A stretch of DNA of 64,000 nt from Lepidodermella squamata (lineage: Eukaryota; Gastrotricha), in the NCBI GenBank assembly GCA_047495785.1, contig JBLDXI010000032.1, positions 3,162,001 to 3,226,000 of the forward strand, in the 5' to 3' direction. How positions within the stretch are numbered: position 1 is the stretch's first letter; each line of letters starts with the position of its first letter. Positions 47,501 to 58,260 of the stretch are shown here, in pieces. The notes beneath the pieces are model-generated. The model was not told the DNA's origin. It did not search any database and saw only the letters and a program-made list of their open reading frames with translations. The translations under genes and the position numbers were made by a program.

Positions 47501-50500
47501 CACAAATGGTCAACATCGAGGTGTCACCAAATTGGTTGGAGATGCAGTCCGTCAGGCTCACCTGGCGCATAGCGGCAAGAAGCCCATATGCATTGGAATA
47601 GGTCCGTATGAGGGAATCAAAAATGCTGAGACGCTTCTTCATGGCAGCGTGCCGGCCTCAGACCCTGCAACTGATACATCCTACTCTCGACTTATCACGA
47701 TGGAATTTCATGCTTCTGACTCGTCCATAGCAACCCGCGATTCGAACGAACCGCCGAGGGGAATATTAGAGGTTGAATACGAGATCGATTTTGAGGTCGA
47801 CGAAAATAATAAATCGCGACATTCATTGGATCCCAATCATACCGCTCAACTTCTTGTCGATCAAGCTCGAGATCGCCATTTTTGTGCGAAATTATTGGCC
47901 CATTTATCTCGAAGTGAAGACCCAAATATTGGCTCAGTTCCAAGTTTGCTCCTTGTCATTGGAGGAGACGAACTCACGATGAAAACTATCGCTGAAACTT
48001 TGGCGATACCCTTCCACCTTAATGACACGCCGATTACGCCAGTTTCAGAGTATCCGCCTGACCTTGAAAGCAAACTGCGCCGTCCTGTTGTTTTGTTGAA
48101 AGGATTGCGAGGCGTGGCTGATTTGCTGAGCTTTGCTTACGAGATAACTGAGCATCTGAATGTAGAATTATCAAGCTTCTGTGATGAAGAATTCAAAAGT
48201 CAAATAAGAAATCATCGCGAAATGTCTATTCTACTTGAGCCACTTGTTGGCTTGGATGTTGAAGCCGAGGCGTTGCGGCTGATTAAGTTTGTTGAACAGG
48301 TCGTCCGCCAGCGCCAATTGGTAAAGATTCAGGCTCTCTGACGACTGTATTGAATAATTTTGGAATTTGTTGTCTAGATTTCCGTGATTGACATCTTCGA
48401 CGTGGAAAATGATATGAGAGCTTTGCTATTCGAAGCAATTTTGAAGGCTGAAATTTACGAACCGACTGTATTATTCGAACTCGCCAGAACTTGGGACAGG
48501 CCCGATTTTGCTCGGATTTTGCTTCGCAAGCACGGTGTGGCTTTGCGGAAAGCTTTCGAAAATAAACCCAAGGAAGTCAGTACAGTAGATTCGCCATCAA
48601 ATGCGAAGCTGGGTCGGGAGGTCATGTTTGCCGCTCTCTGCGATGGCCAGGGAGAGTTCTGCAAACTGATGGACGACTTCAACATAATCTCGATGAAAAC
48701 CTATGTTACCCGTGCGATAATGGCCGAATTATACCGGAAGGTAAAACTTCAAGTCTAAAAACCAAATATTAGCAATTTCCAGCATTCTAGTTAAGCACTC
48801 TAGCCACATGGAACAAGTTATATGCGTGACGCGCGCCTTCGAAATTCCAAAAGCCGCTTGCGTTTCGGTATAACTCTCTATTTGACGGTAATTCTTTTAC
48901 CGCAGCCCGCAAACCAGGTTACCTTAATGTTGGTGCGGTAAAACTAGCGCGGCCGCGTTATCAAGTTTTTACCGCGTCAGTTTTACCGTAAAAGCACTTG
49001 CGGCAGTAACTATTCAACTTTTTTGTTTTGTCAGTGTGAGGCTGACTTAGCGAGCGCAAGAAATATGCTGCTTATGAGACCTGAAAGAATAATGCGCGCA
49101 CACCATGGTAACGCGTCAAAGTTTCAATTTGCATTGGAAGACAAGCATTGCAGCGGATGCGTAACACGCACTATTTAAGTACGCGAGTGGCTACGCACAG
49201 TTCCAACTCCATTTCTATTCCTCCACCTATAAGAGCTGAACTTACCGCTGAGAAATTAATTTTACCGCACGCAGTATTTGCATGCTTTAGTGTCGCAGTG
49301 TATTGCCGTTTACGGTAAATTATTTACCGCAACTAGAGAACAATGGCGAGATGAAGTTACCGTCAAATGGAGAGTTTGGGAAATTATACCCAAACGCTAG
49401 CGAAGCCTCAATTTAAAAAAAAAATCCGCAAAAATAAAAATTCCGGATGGCTTAAATATCGCGGCGACAGAACTCGGTTTTGAATTCACACAATTTTGTC
49501 CGCGCAATCCGCGCAATTTTTTCATTCGAATTTGAGAGGTTGCAGAGCTGTCCTGCACTGCTAGGCAGACTTTTGGCGCATCGGATAGTGCGCTTCGCAC
49601 TGATCGCGTAACTCTCCATAACGAGCACGCATAAACGCAGTGTCCTCCTACACCTCCTCTATTTTTACCTTTTTTACCTCCTCTCCCACCCCACCCGCTC
49701 TCCCCGCTCTGTGTTCCTCCCACGAACCCTCGAATTACATCATCGACCTCCCCCAAAATTATGAAATCGATAACCTAAAATTCCTACAGTACCTACGCGT
49801 TGAGAAAAAGTAGATCTATTTTATTGAAGTGGCTCGGTAACGGCAATCTTTCCCTCTTCCAAACGAAGTAATCATCTGCTTGCTATCCGGTTTGTGCATA
49901 TTTTGGCTGGCCGGTCGGCCCCTGCTTTTCCTAGTTTTAGATATTATAGTGGAAAATGTATATTTTTCCAAGGTTTTTCTGCTTGGTGGTTACAAGGTCG
50001 ATGAACACTGTGTCAAGTTTTTCAAGCAAATATTTCAGCCAGCAATGTCAAGCACATCCAAGTACTTGCAAGCAAGTTGAATAAACCATATAGTATTTGT
50101 GTGACAATAATAAGAATTATTTCCTTCAAAAGTCAATGGCCACATATGAAAATTTGCTCCTTAAAGATGTTGGCCGACTTCTAGCTAAGAAAGTGGGATG
50201 CTATTTGGACAACGTTTACACCGAGAGATTTCAACGAATAATCACAGCGAATCGGCGCGATAGTCCAACGGCTTATAACATAAGCATTAAGAGTCAGTTA
50301 TACTTCCTTAATCTCTCTTCCGATTCATTTTATATATTTCTGTGCTTCAGCCCACCCGCGGTTTGCACGGGAGTCAATATTGACAACTAAACGGAAATGC
50401 AAATCAGCTGACCCTTCGTTGAATTCAATTTCGATCGAGCCGTACTTATGTGGAATGCGCGATTTATTTCTCTATTCTCTGATTATCGACTCGCATGAGA

Positions 50501-52588
50501 TGGCGATAAATGTTTGGTTGGAAGGTCAAGATCACATTGGAACGGCTTTATTTGGCGCTAAGTTTTTGAACCAGATGGCAAAGGATGCGGAAGACGATAA
50601 ACTCATCGATGTAGCTGAGAGATACAATTCTGCATCGAAGTAATCATAATTCATTTATAAATAATCGTCCGCGAACTAGTTAGAAATGGTGCGCTAATTA
50701 CTAATGAAAATTCAATTTTTTTCAATTTCAATTTTTTTCAATTTCACTAATGAAATTTCCCATTAAACGTTTTGTTACGAATTTTGGCTCGAATTTGATG
50801 CCAACCAATTACTTTCAGTAAGAGTAATTCATTGCTATGATTTTTAAATTTACTGGAAATTTGGAATATTTCCTTTTATTTACTTATCTCGCTTCATTGA
50901 GAGGAATTGTTTGTTATCAAAATCGAGACAAAATTCGTAAAACTTGCATTTCATTTCATTGAAGAAACTCTGAAACAAATGAATTTTTTATGCTCAGGGA
51001 GTGGTTGGATCGGGCTAATCAGGTCTTGTCGATTTGCTACGAAGAAAATCCGCGTAGAACTGCGCGTCTGTTGACTCGAGGCTTGGCTACGTGGCAGGAT
51101 TATAACGTACTGGAAATCGCGTTCTACGCCAAGCAGGAAGAGTTTCTAGGACAACCGGCTGTTCAAACTAAACTGAATGAGTTGTGGAATTCGCCCACCG
51201 TCACGCCAGCCAAGGGCTCCTCTTGCTGCAGGAAATTATTGGGATTTTTCACTACACCAAAATTCAAATGCTGGCTGGATATGGTAAGTTATGGATTTTT
51301 TAGTTGAAATTCTCCTTAATTCTGATGTATAGTTCGTAAAGCTGGTTACGCTGTTGGCTTTCTCTTTTTTCACCGTCATTGGCCATGAGGAGGATTTGGA
51401 AAGTTTCACATCAGGTCGATTTTGGCTCGAATTCTACATTTGGTTCTGGGCAGTGGTAACAATGGGTGAAAAAATACGAGAGGTATTTAAACACTCCATT
51501 TTATCAATAATTTAAATTCGCGATGTCGTAGAGCTTTTTCGAAGGCTTGCTCAACCGCTGGAAAGAAAAGTTTCACCATTTTGTGACGCAGCCCTGGAAC
51601 TGGGTCGATTTTATCGGTTTGACCTTACTTGTGAGCTCACGCGTGTCACGTTCGGAGTACTTCATTTCTCACTTCGGCGATCACTCAAGGTCATTCTACA
51701 GCCTTGCGTGTCTCTGTTATTGGGCTAAAGCTTTCCGAATCCTTCACGTGGTCGAACAACTGGGATCTAAGGTCATAACATTGGGGCGAATGGTAGGCTC
51801 CGTTCACAACGAAAATCAGAATTATCTTACGATTTTCCTGTTATAGATTTGGGATTTTCTCTTTTTCCTCGCAATTTACGTCATCGTTCTGATTTCATTC
51901 TCCGTGCCAATCTACGTCATTATGTACCCTAACCATCGGGGCGGGAGTTCAATCGGCGAGGTTTTGTCAATTCCTTACTCGCGGTGGTGGACTATAACTG
52001 GGATATCACTCGACGACACTCGCGATGAAATCGAAGGCTCTTGCTCAACTCCGCATCGCTCTTTCGGTTTCGGCTACTCTAATGATACAGACCGCGAAGG
52101 AAGCAGTCACAAGGTGTGCCCTGAGAGGAATTGGATCGCGATAGGCCTACTTGCAACTTATCTCGTTGTGACCAACATCATGCTGCTCAACATGTTGATA
52201 GCAATGTAAGTAATTATTAATGTTTGTATTTTTGTTCCACATTTGATTATATAAATGCTTGAGCTTCAGGTTGACTCATACTGCTGAAACCGTCCGGGAT
52301 CAATCGCTGAAAATGTGGCGTTATCGGTTCTATCAACTGACAAATGAGTTTTATCACAAGGCCATTCTCCCGCCTCCTTTTTCGATTTTTGAATGGTTAA
52401 TTTGCTGCTGTTACACTTACCCGCACAGCTCGACAAGAATAAGTAAGAATTTATTCCCGATTCGAATTCTTATCTTGTACGAGTTGCATATAGAAACAAT
52501 TTACAACTTCAACGATTTGGAATATCTGCGTTTATCCTGCTTTGAACGGAATGCAGCTGTGAAGGTTGTCAAAAATCGAGGACTTTAA
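44587..52588 (+). CDS. TRPM-6: divergent short TRPM-type channel, 12 exons, about 1157 aa
   Basis: Exons 44587-44992, 47488-48320, 48378-48740, 49973-50071, 50133-50292, 50351-50639, 50998-51283, 51333-51482, 51532-51792, 51847-52205, 52270-52442, 52494-52588; frames close. Sister of TRPM-5 with the same exon plan; exons 8-12 and even some introns are nearly identical, while exons 1-3 have diverged and the Pro/Thr linker after AYEIT is mostly gone. N-terminus MSNSSEQLEANN lacks the CVCG region. Blocks: DAWIITNGQHRGVTKLVG, SLLLVIGGDELT, VLLKGLRGVADLL. Pore RWWTITGIS then EIEGSC; S6 TNIMLLNMLIAM; TRP-like box LKMWRYRFYQL. Intron 1 (2.5 kb) and intron 3 (1.2 kb) hold transposon insertions. The intron after 50071 begins with GC. 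AATAAA at 52639-52644. Confidence 0.9.
45038..45066. repeat. TA-rich microsatellite in TRPM-6 intron 1
   Basis: ATATATATATATA followed by TTTATATATAATTATAAT, an imperfect TA-dinucleotide repeat. Confidence 0.8.
45071..46253. mobile_element. outer inverted-repeat element hosting the Tc1/mariner copy
   Basis: TACCTTAGTTACCGAAATA at 45071-45089 and its inverse TATTTCTGTAACTACGGTA at 46235-46253 pair over 19 bases with two mismatches, each followed inward by TAAGCCC. Inside are AGAAGCCT repeats and the palindrome GTAGCCTAGGCTAC near 45174. The nested Tc1/mariner insertion (45455-46218) accounts for most of the length, leaving a MITE of about 400 bases. Confidence 0.6.
45455..46218 (+). mobile_element. 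Tc1/mariner deletion derivative with TA target duplication
   Basis: Terminal inverted repeats of about 108 bp begin CAGTGTGTCCAAAAA and are flanked by TA (45453-45454 and 46219-46220). Between them, 45687-46031 encodes a transposase remnant: MWPPTVKARIVELYF (N-terminal helix-turn-helix start) joined directly to WPPNSPDLNPLDYWLWGHLK, the C-terminal catalytic block of mariner-type transposases, and a tail ending CILNDGGHFEKSL. The central DNA-binding and first two catalytic Asp regions are deleted, so it cannot encode an active enzyme, but its ends look mobilisable. Confidence 0.9.
46358..46689. repeat. cluster of AAGACGTCTT and GGCGCC palindromes
   Basis: Perfect 10-base palindrome AAGACGTCTT at 46358, 46579 and 46611. 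GGCGCC within AAAGGCGCCT-like contexts at 46595, 46627, 46638, 46669 and 46684. The two palindromes alternate in a CGTCTT/GGCGCC pattern; a SINE-like sequence sits in the middle. Confidence 0.75.
46451..46540 (+). repeat. tRNA-derived SINE-like sequence
   Basis: Pol III box A (TGGCGTAGTGG, 46459-46469) and box B (GGTTCGAACCC, 46512-46522) are spaced 42 bases apart, close to tRNA spacing with an enlarged middle. Sequences flanking the boxes do not form an acceptor stem, so it is not a functional tRNA. A tRNA pseudogene or SINE head is the best reading. Confidence 0.65.
48868..49388. mobile_element. MITE-like element in TRPM-6 intron 3
   Basis: GGTATAACTCTCTATTTGACGGTAA at the left and its inverse, TTACCGTCAAATGGAGAGTT then TATACC after an 8-base insertion, at the right (to 49388). 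The interior carries many TTTACCG / GCGGTAAA copies in both orientations and no coding frame. Confidence 0.6.
50072..50132 (+). other. GC-AG intron in TRPM-6
   Basis: Exon end CTTGCAA followed by GCAAGTTGA. TRPM-5 has GTAAGTTAG at the equivalent boundary, so a T-to-C change in the donor is likely. Using this border keeps the frame. Confidence 0.75.
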
Positions 52589-52644
52589 GACTTTGGAGCG
52601 CCTGAAAAATCAAAACGACTGTCTTTATCTCTATTGTTAATAAA

Positions 52645-53933
52645 TTAATTCTACAGTTTACGATAAATCATGTCGTCTCATGGAGGAAATTGCTCTGAAT
52701 TTTCTAGTTTTATTCTTGAATCCTGAAATGTCATTTATGACAAAAATGTATGTGCTACAGAAGCGGGAGTAACTTCGGATACACTTTCGGCGTTGGGTAT
52801 ATTTTGCTTACAGACGATGATTTTGAACGAAATTTGGCATGGTCATTCTTTATTTTCAAAAATGTTTTAAAAAATTAGAACCAAGGTTCGATAAAACTTA
52901 TAATGAGAGAATGCCCTATGCAAGTGAAAGTCCAAAATTACCTGATAACTGTCCAACCATATGCAAAAATATGTTAGAAAATGTTCATAAATAATTAGGA
53001 ATAATTTTAAAAGGAATTATACCCCGCGTTATTGATACCTGTGTTGACAATTGACAACTAACTAACTTTCTTATCAGCATACTTTTCAATTTCTAAGTTT
53101 CAATGCCGCCTTTTGAAGCCACCGAAGCGATGTACTTTAGTTAACCTGGAATTAATTTCGGTCAGTTAAGAATAGATTTACACATAATTAGGCGTGGCAG
53201 ATGATGGACCCTGAACGCATCCTAAAACTAGTTTACTTAAGCTTCAATGCATAAACGAGAGTGACTGGAGGATCCCATCAAGGGCGTGAAATAGATTATC
53301 TGGAATTCGATTAAACCTTGAACAACGCTCAACTTATCGACCTGTTGTCCAACCTATTTTTCACCGTTAATCATTTACTTTGTTACGCGAAAAAATTGAT
53401 TCTTCACGAGGTCAGCCAGTTATAGCGCGACAGATATAGACCGAAACTAAATAATAAGAATTAACACAATTTTTCCTTGTGGATGGGTTTTAGTATAGAA
53501 AATGACATATGCGCCTACTTTTTCTAAATTCTCATGGAAAATGACGCAAAATAAAGAGAAAGGAATGTCAAGAGTATATACGTTATTGCTAGCAAACGTG
53601 TTTACCATCGTCATTTAAATGTTCTACATCGTTAACGATAGGATGACGCTACGTGTCAAATTAAATTGATTAGTGCCTCATCAAATCAACACCTACAAGA
53701 ATAATATCATATAATGGCGCGAAACAAGCGGCGGTTTCACGTCGGAAGACGTCTAGCTAATTGACATGTACTATATTTTTGTTAGGATTGACCTATCAAT
53801 TGGCTCGTCGCACTCTCCGCAGGGTGATCAATAGCATAATTAAAGTCAGACTGTACGAGCGCAGAAATTTCACGAAACTTCAAATAAAACTCGGTCACCC
53901 AGTTTTTTGGGGAGAAATCGACAAAAACAACTC
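52645..53933. other. spacer between TRPM-6 and the stefin-like gene
   Basis: AT-rich sequence without supported exons or inverted-repeat elements that I could recognise. Confidence 0.5.
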
Positions 53934-53940
53934 TATTTAA
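53934..53940 (+). promoter_or_regulatory. TATA-like box of the stefin-like gene
   Basis: TATTTAA about 56 bases before the start codon, the only TATA-like element near this short, intronless gene. Confidence 0.5.
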
Positions 53941-53995
53941 GGCAACAACAGATCGGAGTTGAAATTCATTCCACACTCATCATATTAAACACACC

Positions 53996-55690
53996 ATGAA
54001 CTCGAGCCTTTTATACTTGGTGATGGTCTTCTTAGTATCGGCAAAGGTATACGGCCTTGAGTTGCCATCTGATTTTAAAGCTGGTACAATAATAACGAGC
54101 GCCTCGACGGATCAGGCCTTCCGAGTCGCGATCAACACCACCATATTTCGGCAATTCGTCGCAATGGCCAACTACTCACCGCCTCGTTTCAACCTCGTCT
54201 CAGTGCGACCTGTTTTGTCATCCGGGCGAATTTATTACTACGCGAAATTGAGAATCGGAGAGACGGAACATGCTCACCTGAAGCTGATTAAACCCCTCCC
54301 CGGACAGCCATCGGATGCTTATCAGCTTGTCGAATTTCAAAGGGGAAAAACAGCTAGCGAGCCGCTGATCACAGTCGCACCCCCGCCCTCGTCGACAACT
54401 TCAGCTCCTAGTATCATCAACGCTTCGACCTCAAAATCGAGCGAAATTCTGCTGATGAATGAAATAAACTCGACAATACGAGATGCGTTTGAAAGGTCGA
54501 TTTCGAGGAAGCCATCTCGATTCAGCGTAGCCGCTTCTGCCTGCCAAACGTCATCGCTACTTTGCGTTGTCAAGGTCCAGATAAACGAAACTGAATACGC
54601 CCACCTTAAAATCGTACGATCAGCAACCAAGTCCGGGCCATACCGGTTAATAGGGTTCGACCTCGGCCGAATGCTCAATGATTCTTTGGATACTTTCGAT
54701 ACGAATTTGCCAACGAATCGATCGAGTTTCACGCGTGTAGCTGGGCCGAAAAATTTGTACGACGAATGGGCTGAACTTAATACGACACTAAGTCGGCAAT
54801 TTTTCTGGAAAAGCGGGCGTAATCCTAAATTTTTTGAACTGATCACTTATTTCGGGAATGAGGGGATGAACGGTACGATTTATTTCATGAAAGTTAAAAT
54901 CAATCCAGGCGAGTATGTTCACATCAGTGTTTGGAAACCAGCCAACAACGCGCCGCCTGTTTTGGTGGCGTACGTGGGCGGGAAAACTGTGAATGACACG
55001 CTTGAGTACTTCACAACCGGGGACGGTCCTATTTTTAATTCGGAGATGGAACCAACCGACGAGGGATGGGGAAGACCTCGCGAGGCTGATAAAGTCATTC
55101 AACTCATCGTTCAGGCAGTATCGTTCGAATTCACTGAGCAAACAACTTTGATACCCGAACGATTTAGCCCGGTTTCTTACCGCAAATTTGTAGCTCAGGG
55201 CTATTCAACGTATGTTGTCAAAGTTTCTCTGGATACACGACAGCATGATTACGCGCATCTGTTAATATATAAGGGCTGGACTCGGCTGAATCCGAGTCGC
55301 TCTTCGCCGTTGTTAATTGGCTTCGAATTGGGCAAATCACGCGACGATGCGCTTGATCTAATTGAGCCAACTCCGCCTCACATCGGCGAGAGGCTGGCTA
55401 ATTTTCGCGAACAGCCGCTGTCTGCACCCCACATCGCAACGGACGACACGCAGTTGATGGTGGATGCGGTTTTGGCTGATTACCTACGCCAGTCGTCCTC
55501 CCACATAGCCGCTATGTTTGTCGCGTTTAGCGAGTCAGTACAACTGAATAATCCTTCGATTCATTTCATCAAAGTTCAAGTGACTAGCGAGAGTTTCGTC
55601 CATCTTAAAATTGTTCAACTCGACGGCGATGTTAAATTGCTGGCTTTTCAAAGTGAGAAGTCATTTTTCGATAATATTGAATATTTTTGA
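53996..55690 (+). CDS. secreted protein of five stefin/cystatin-like repeats, 564 aa
   Basis: Intronless frame with a signal peptide (MNSSLLYLVMVFLVSAKVYG). Five repeats of about 95 residues (roughly 33-118, 150-245, 258-345, 365-460, 478-564) each contain a central strand pair (YYYAKLRIGETEHAHLKL, VKVQINETEYAHLKIV, FMKVKINPGEYVHISVW, VKVSLDTRQHDYAHLLIY, IKVQVTSESFVHLKIV) and an end such as GKTVNDTLEYF. This is the stefin (cystatin B) core: YFIKVxxGxxxYxHLKV, LPGQ (present in repeat 1) and DxLxxF. Cystatins inhibit papain-type cysteine proteases through an N-terminal Gly, a QxVxG loop and an LPG-type loop. Here QxVxG is not conserved in any repeat (for example VRPVLSSG, YRKFVAQG), so inhibition is doubtful. 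Several NxS/T sites suit secretion. AATAAA at 55751-55756. Confidence 0.85.
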   Translation: MNSSLLYLVMVFLVSAKVYGLELPSDFKAGTIITSASTDQAFRVAINTTIFRQFVAMANYSPPRFNLVSVRPVLSSGRIYYYAKLRIGETEHAHLKLIKPLPGQPSDAYQLVEFQRGKTASEPLITVAPPPSSTTSAPSIINASTSKSSEILLMNEINSTIRDAFERSISRKPSRFSVAASACQTSSLLCVVKVQINETEYAHLKIVRSATKSGPYRLIGFDLGRMLNDSLDTFDTNLPTNRSSFTRVAGPKNLYDEWAELNTTLSRQFFWKSGRNPKFFELITYFGNEGMNGTIYFMKVKINPGEYVHISVWKPANNAPPVLVAYVGGKTVNDTLEYFTTGDGPIFNSEMEPTDEGWGRPREADKVIQLIVQAVSFEFTEQTTLIPERFSPVSYRKFVAQGYSTYVVKVSLDTRQHDYAHLLIYKGWTRLNPSRSSPLLIGFELGKSRDDALDLIEPTPPHIGERLANFREQPLSAPHIATDDTQLMVDAVLADYLRQSSSHIAAMFVAFSESVQLNNPSIHFIKVQVTSESFVHLKIVQLDGDVKLLAFQSEKSFFDNIEYF

Positions 55691-55756
55691 GCTAATTTTG
55701 CACACCCTCTCTTTTTTATTACTGTTTTTCCAACTCTCGAGTGAAATTTAAATAAA

Positions 55757-56805
55757 AACAACGCACGCTATTCTAATTTTTTTCAAACCCCGCATTTCAG
55801 CTATAATTAGATCATGCGAAAATGTCGGTGATCAGGACATAGCGCGCCTTGAACATTGAGAACATATAGGTGGAATTGATTTCGCCCCAGTTTCCATCTC
55901 GTCTCGAAATTGACTGTCCTTGTTTACCTTGAAACTGATTTTTTCCTGATACCTTCCTGGGAATGACGCGCGGAAACCGTAATCTTGGTCGACGCGGTGA
56001 CAGGCGTGGCAGGTTATAATTAGATGAAAAGTGCGCGAAGTATAACTGGTTTAAAACATCGTTATCGGACTGAGAGCCTGGACGGTTGAACAACAATGCA
56101 GAAATCGAACACCGCAATGAAAATGTGTCCATATTTTTCACCTGTCGGACTACTTTTGCCGATTAAATTCGGGGAATCTGCTCGCACAGGCGGATTCATC
56201 TGCAGACATTTTTGATGAAAATTAATCTTGATTTGGAGTCAGCAATTGTCCAGGAAGAGAGGAAAAGTCTTAAATGCCCAATTCCAGTTTCCAGGTTATC
56301 GAGCCGATAAGAATATTTTGGTAGAACATAGCCGTTCTCGTTTTTTGATCGATACTGATCCCCTCGCTGATTTGTAGAATCGATACTTGGAATCGATATC
56401 GGCTCTGTAGGCTCAAGTATTACTTATAAAATGACCTCTCATAGCGCAAAATACGCGTAATATGAATATCTATCAGTTAGCCATGATAACACAAAATTTG
56501 AGATTCTATTGAAGACATGCGAGGTCATTTTAGGGGAGATCTAGTGCTGGAGTCTCAAATTTAGTGTTTGAACCTAAATTTAGGATGCGCACTTGGCACA
56601 TCCATTATCAATTTTTCCTTAATTTTGAACCTTAAGCCTTGATTTTCAACGGAATCTGTTGCGGTGCTATTAAGCTAAGGTGGATGGCAATCTACTGTCA
56701 ACGGTATTTTTATTTTTCCTGTCGTTTCCGATTTTTCTGCGAATTTCCGAGAAAGTCAAGTTGGAGTGAAAACAAAAAGACTGAGCTAAAAACTAAAAAC
56801 CACCT
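55757..56805. other. spacer between convergent stefin-like and CDC25 genes
   Basis: No supported exon. Minus-strand polyadenylation signals for CDC25 (AATAAA at 56811-56806 and 56833-56828) bound it on the right. Confidence 0.5.
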
Positions 56806-56929
56806 TTTATTCATAGCGAAAATAGCGTTTATTTCTTTCAGTTAAACTTTGAAAATCATCAAACAAAACAGGTAAAAAAGCGTGATCAGATTGATCATAT
56901 ATATTAGCGATGAACTTTACAAACGTTAT

Positions 56930-58260
56930 TTACACCTCGATTTCAAGATCGAGACGGCGCTTAGGCAAAAGCCCGCCGAGGCGGTTGCGAAGACCGAGTT
57001 TGCCGGTAGTCGAGGCGGTACGCTTGCTCGGCGGGGTCGCGTCGACACAGGAAGAAGCGGTTGACGACGAAGTTCGGTCGTTATCGACAGCTCGACGCCA
57101 GTTGCGTTCTTGAGCGTGAAAAGCAGCGTCACGCATGGTTACGTAATAGCTGCGGCGCGATTCGATCGTCATCGGCGTCGACAGCAAATCGAAGCGGTCG
57201 TTAGCTTCGCAGTACTCGATGAACGCCTTGTAGCCACCCTCGAGCAGGTAAACCTCAGGGTAGTCCAGCCGTGGGTAGTTGGCCTTGTTGCGATCACGAT
57301 CGGCCTTGCGGAAGCGACGCAGCATCGCCGGGCCGCGCTGGCTGCTGAACTCGCAGTGGAAGATGAGAACGCGCCGCTGGTTCTGACCAGGCTCGCCGGT
57401 GATCGGGAACACGGTTTCGACCTGGGGCAGAAGCGGGGTGTTGACGGCACCGTGAATGTGACCACCGTCGTACTCGAACGGGTAGCGGCAGTCGGCGATT
57501 TCGAACGTGTCGACAGAGCCGGCGTACTTGCCATCGAGCAGGTTAACAAGAACTTGCGGCTTGATGGCGACCAAGCTTTTCTCGGGCGAGCACAGTAGAA
57601 GAGTCTGAGAAACAGAAAAATCGTTAAAAAATCGCATAAAATAATAATTTCTTTCGTGGATTTGAAATTTGTCGAGGAAATTAATGCTAACCTGGTGTTT
57701 AGGCTCTTCGAACTGGTCTTGCGAAATCGAATTTTCGAGCGATAGATTCGCCATCGAACCGAGCAGAGCCGCGTTCGAAATGATCTACAACAAGGCGTTC
57801 GATTGCAGCTAAATAAAAATTATTGTCGGACATTTCAAGTCACATTTTAGATTTTCGGATGAAATAAGACATTTGTCTGTTAAAAGACGACATATGTCTG
57901 ATGGAAAAAATCACACCCGCGCTTGGATGATATCATAGACATAATAAGATAGACTGCCTACACAGGAGAAAAAAAGCGGAACACCATGGGTCGCATGGGT
58001 ATATTCAGCTGAATCATGAAATTACGATGGGAAATTAGATAAACAGAGACGTCAATTTCTGCGATCGATTTGGTTAGATTAGAGCTGTTCTCTCAAGTTG
58101 GTCAAACGCATTTTAAAGCTTTTGAGCTTGCAAAAAATAGGATATCGACAAAAATGAAAGTGAAATTGAAGCGATTGCCGATGAATCTCACCGCGGCTGA
58201 GCTTTCCTTGAACTTGAGCCCAAGTTTGGCCTTCAACGATTTTTTACTGAATTTTAACAT
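56930..58260 (-). CDS. cdc25: CDC25-type dual-specificity phosphatase, 3 exons, about 278 aa
   Basis: Exons 58260-58192, 57784-57692 and 57604-56930; all phase 0. CDC25 removes inhibitory phosphates from Thr14/Tyr15 of cyclin-dependent kinases and triggers mitotic entry. The rhodanese-fold catalytic domain shows FEIADCRYPFEYDGGHIHGAVN, the active loop HCEFSSQRGPAM (Cys nucleophile, Arg six residues later) and YPEVYLLEGGYKAF. The loop has Gln where the usual CDC25 has Glu (CEFSSER). The regulatory N-terminus is very short (about 80 residues before the domain), and exon 1 (MLKFSKKSLKAKLG) is assigned from its GTGAGA donor and matching phase. The 87-nt second intron is a multiple of three and could be read through in frame. 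GC content and codon use are higher than in the neighbours. It is divergent with L2, 563 bases apart. Confidence 0.85.

Noticed and set aside
49397-49756. Gly-rich minus-strand frame in TRPM-6 intron 3
   Set aside because: The Gly run comes from a CT/CC-rich stretch; there is no signal peptide or domain, and it lies within an intron.
57110-57598. Plus-strand open frame of 162 codons across CDC25
   Set aside because: It lies antisense to the conserved catalytic domain in high-GC sequence; the minus-strand protein is clearly the conserved one.
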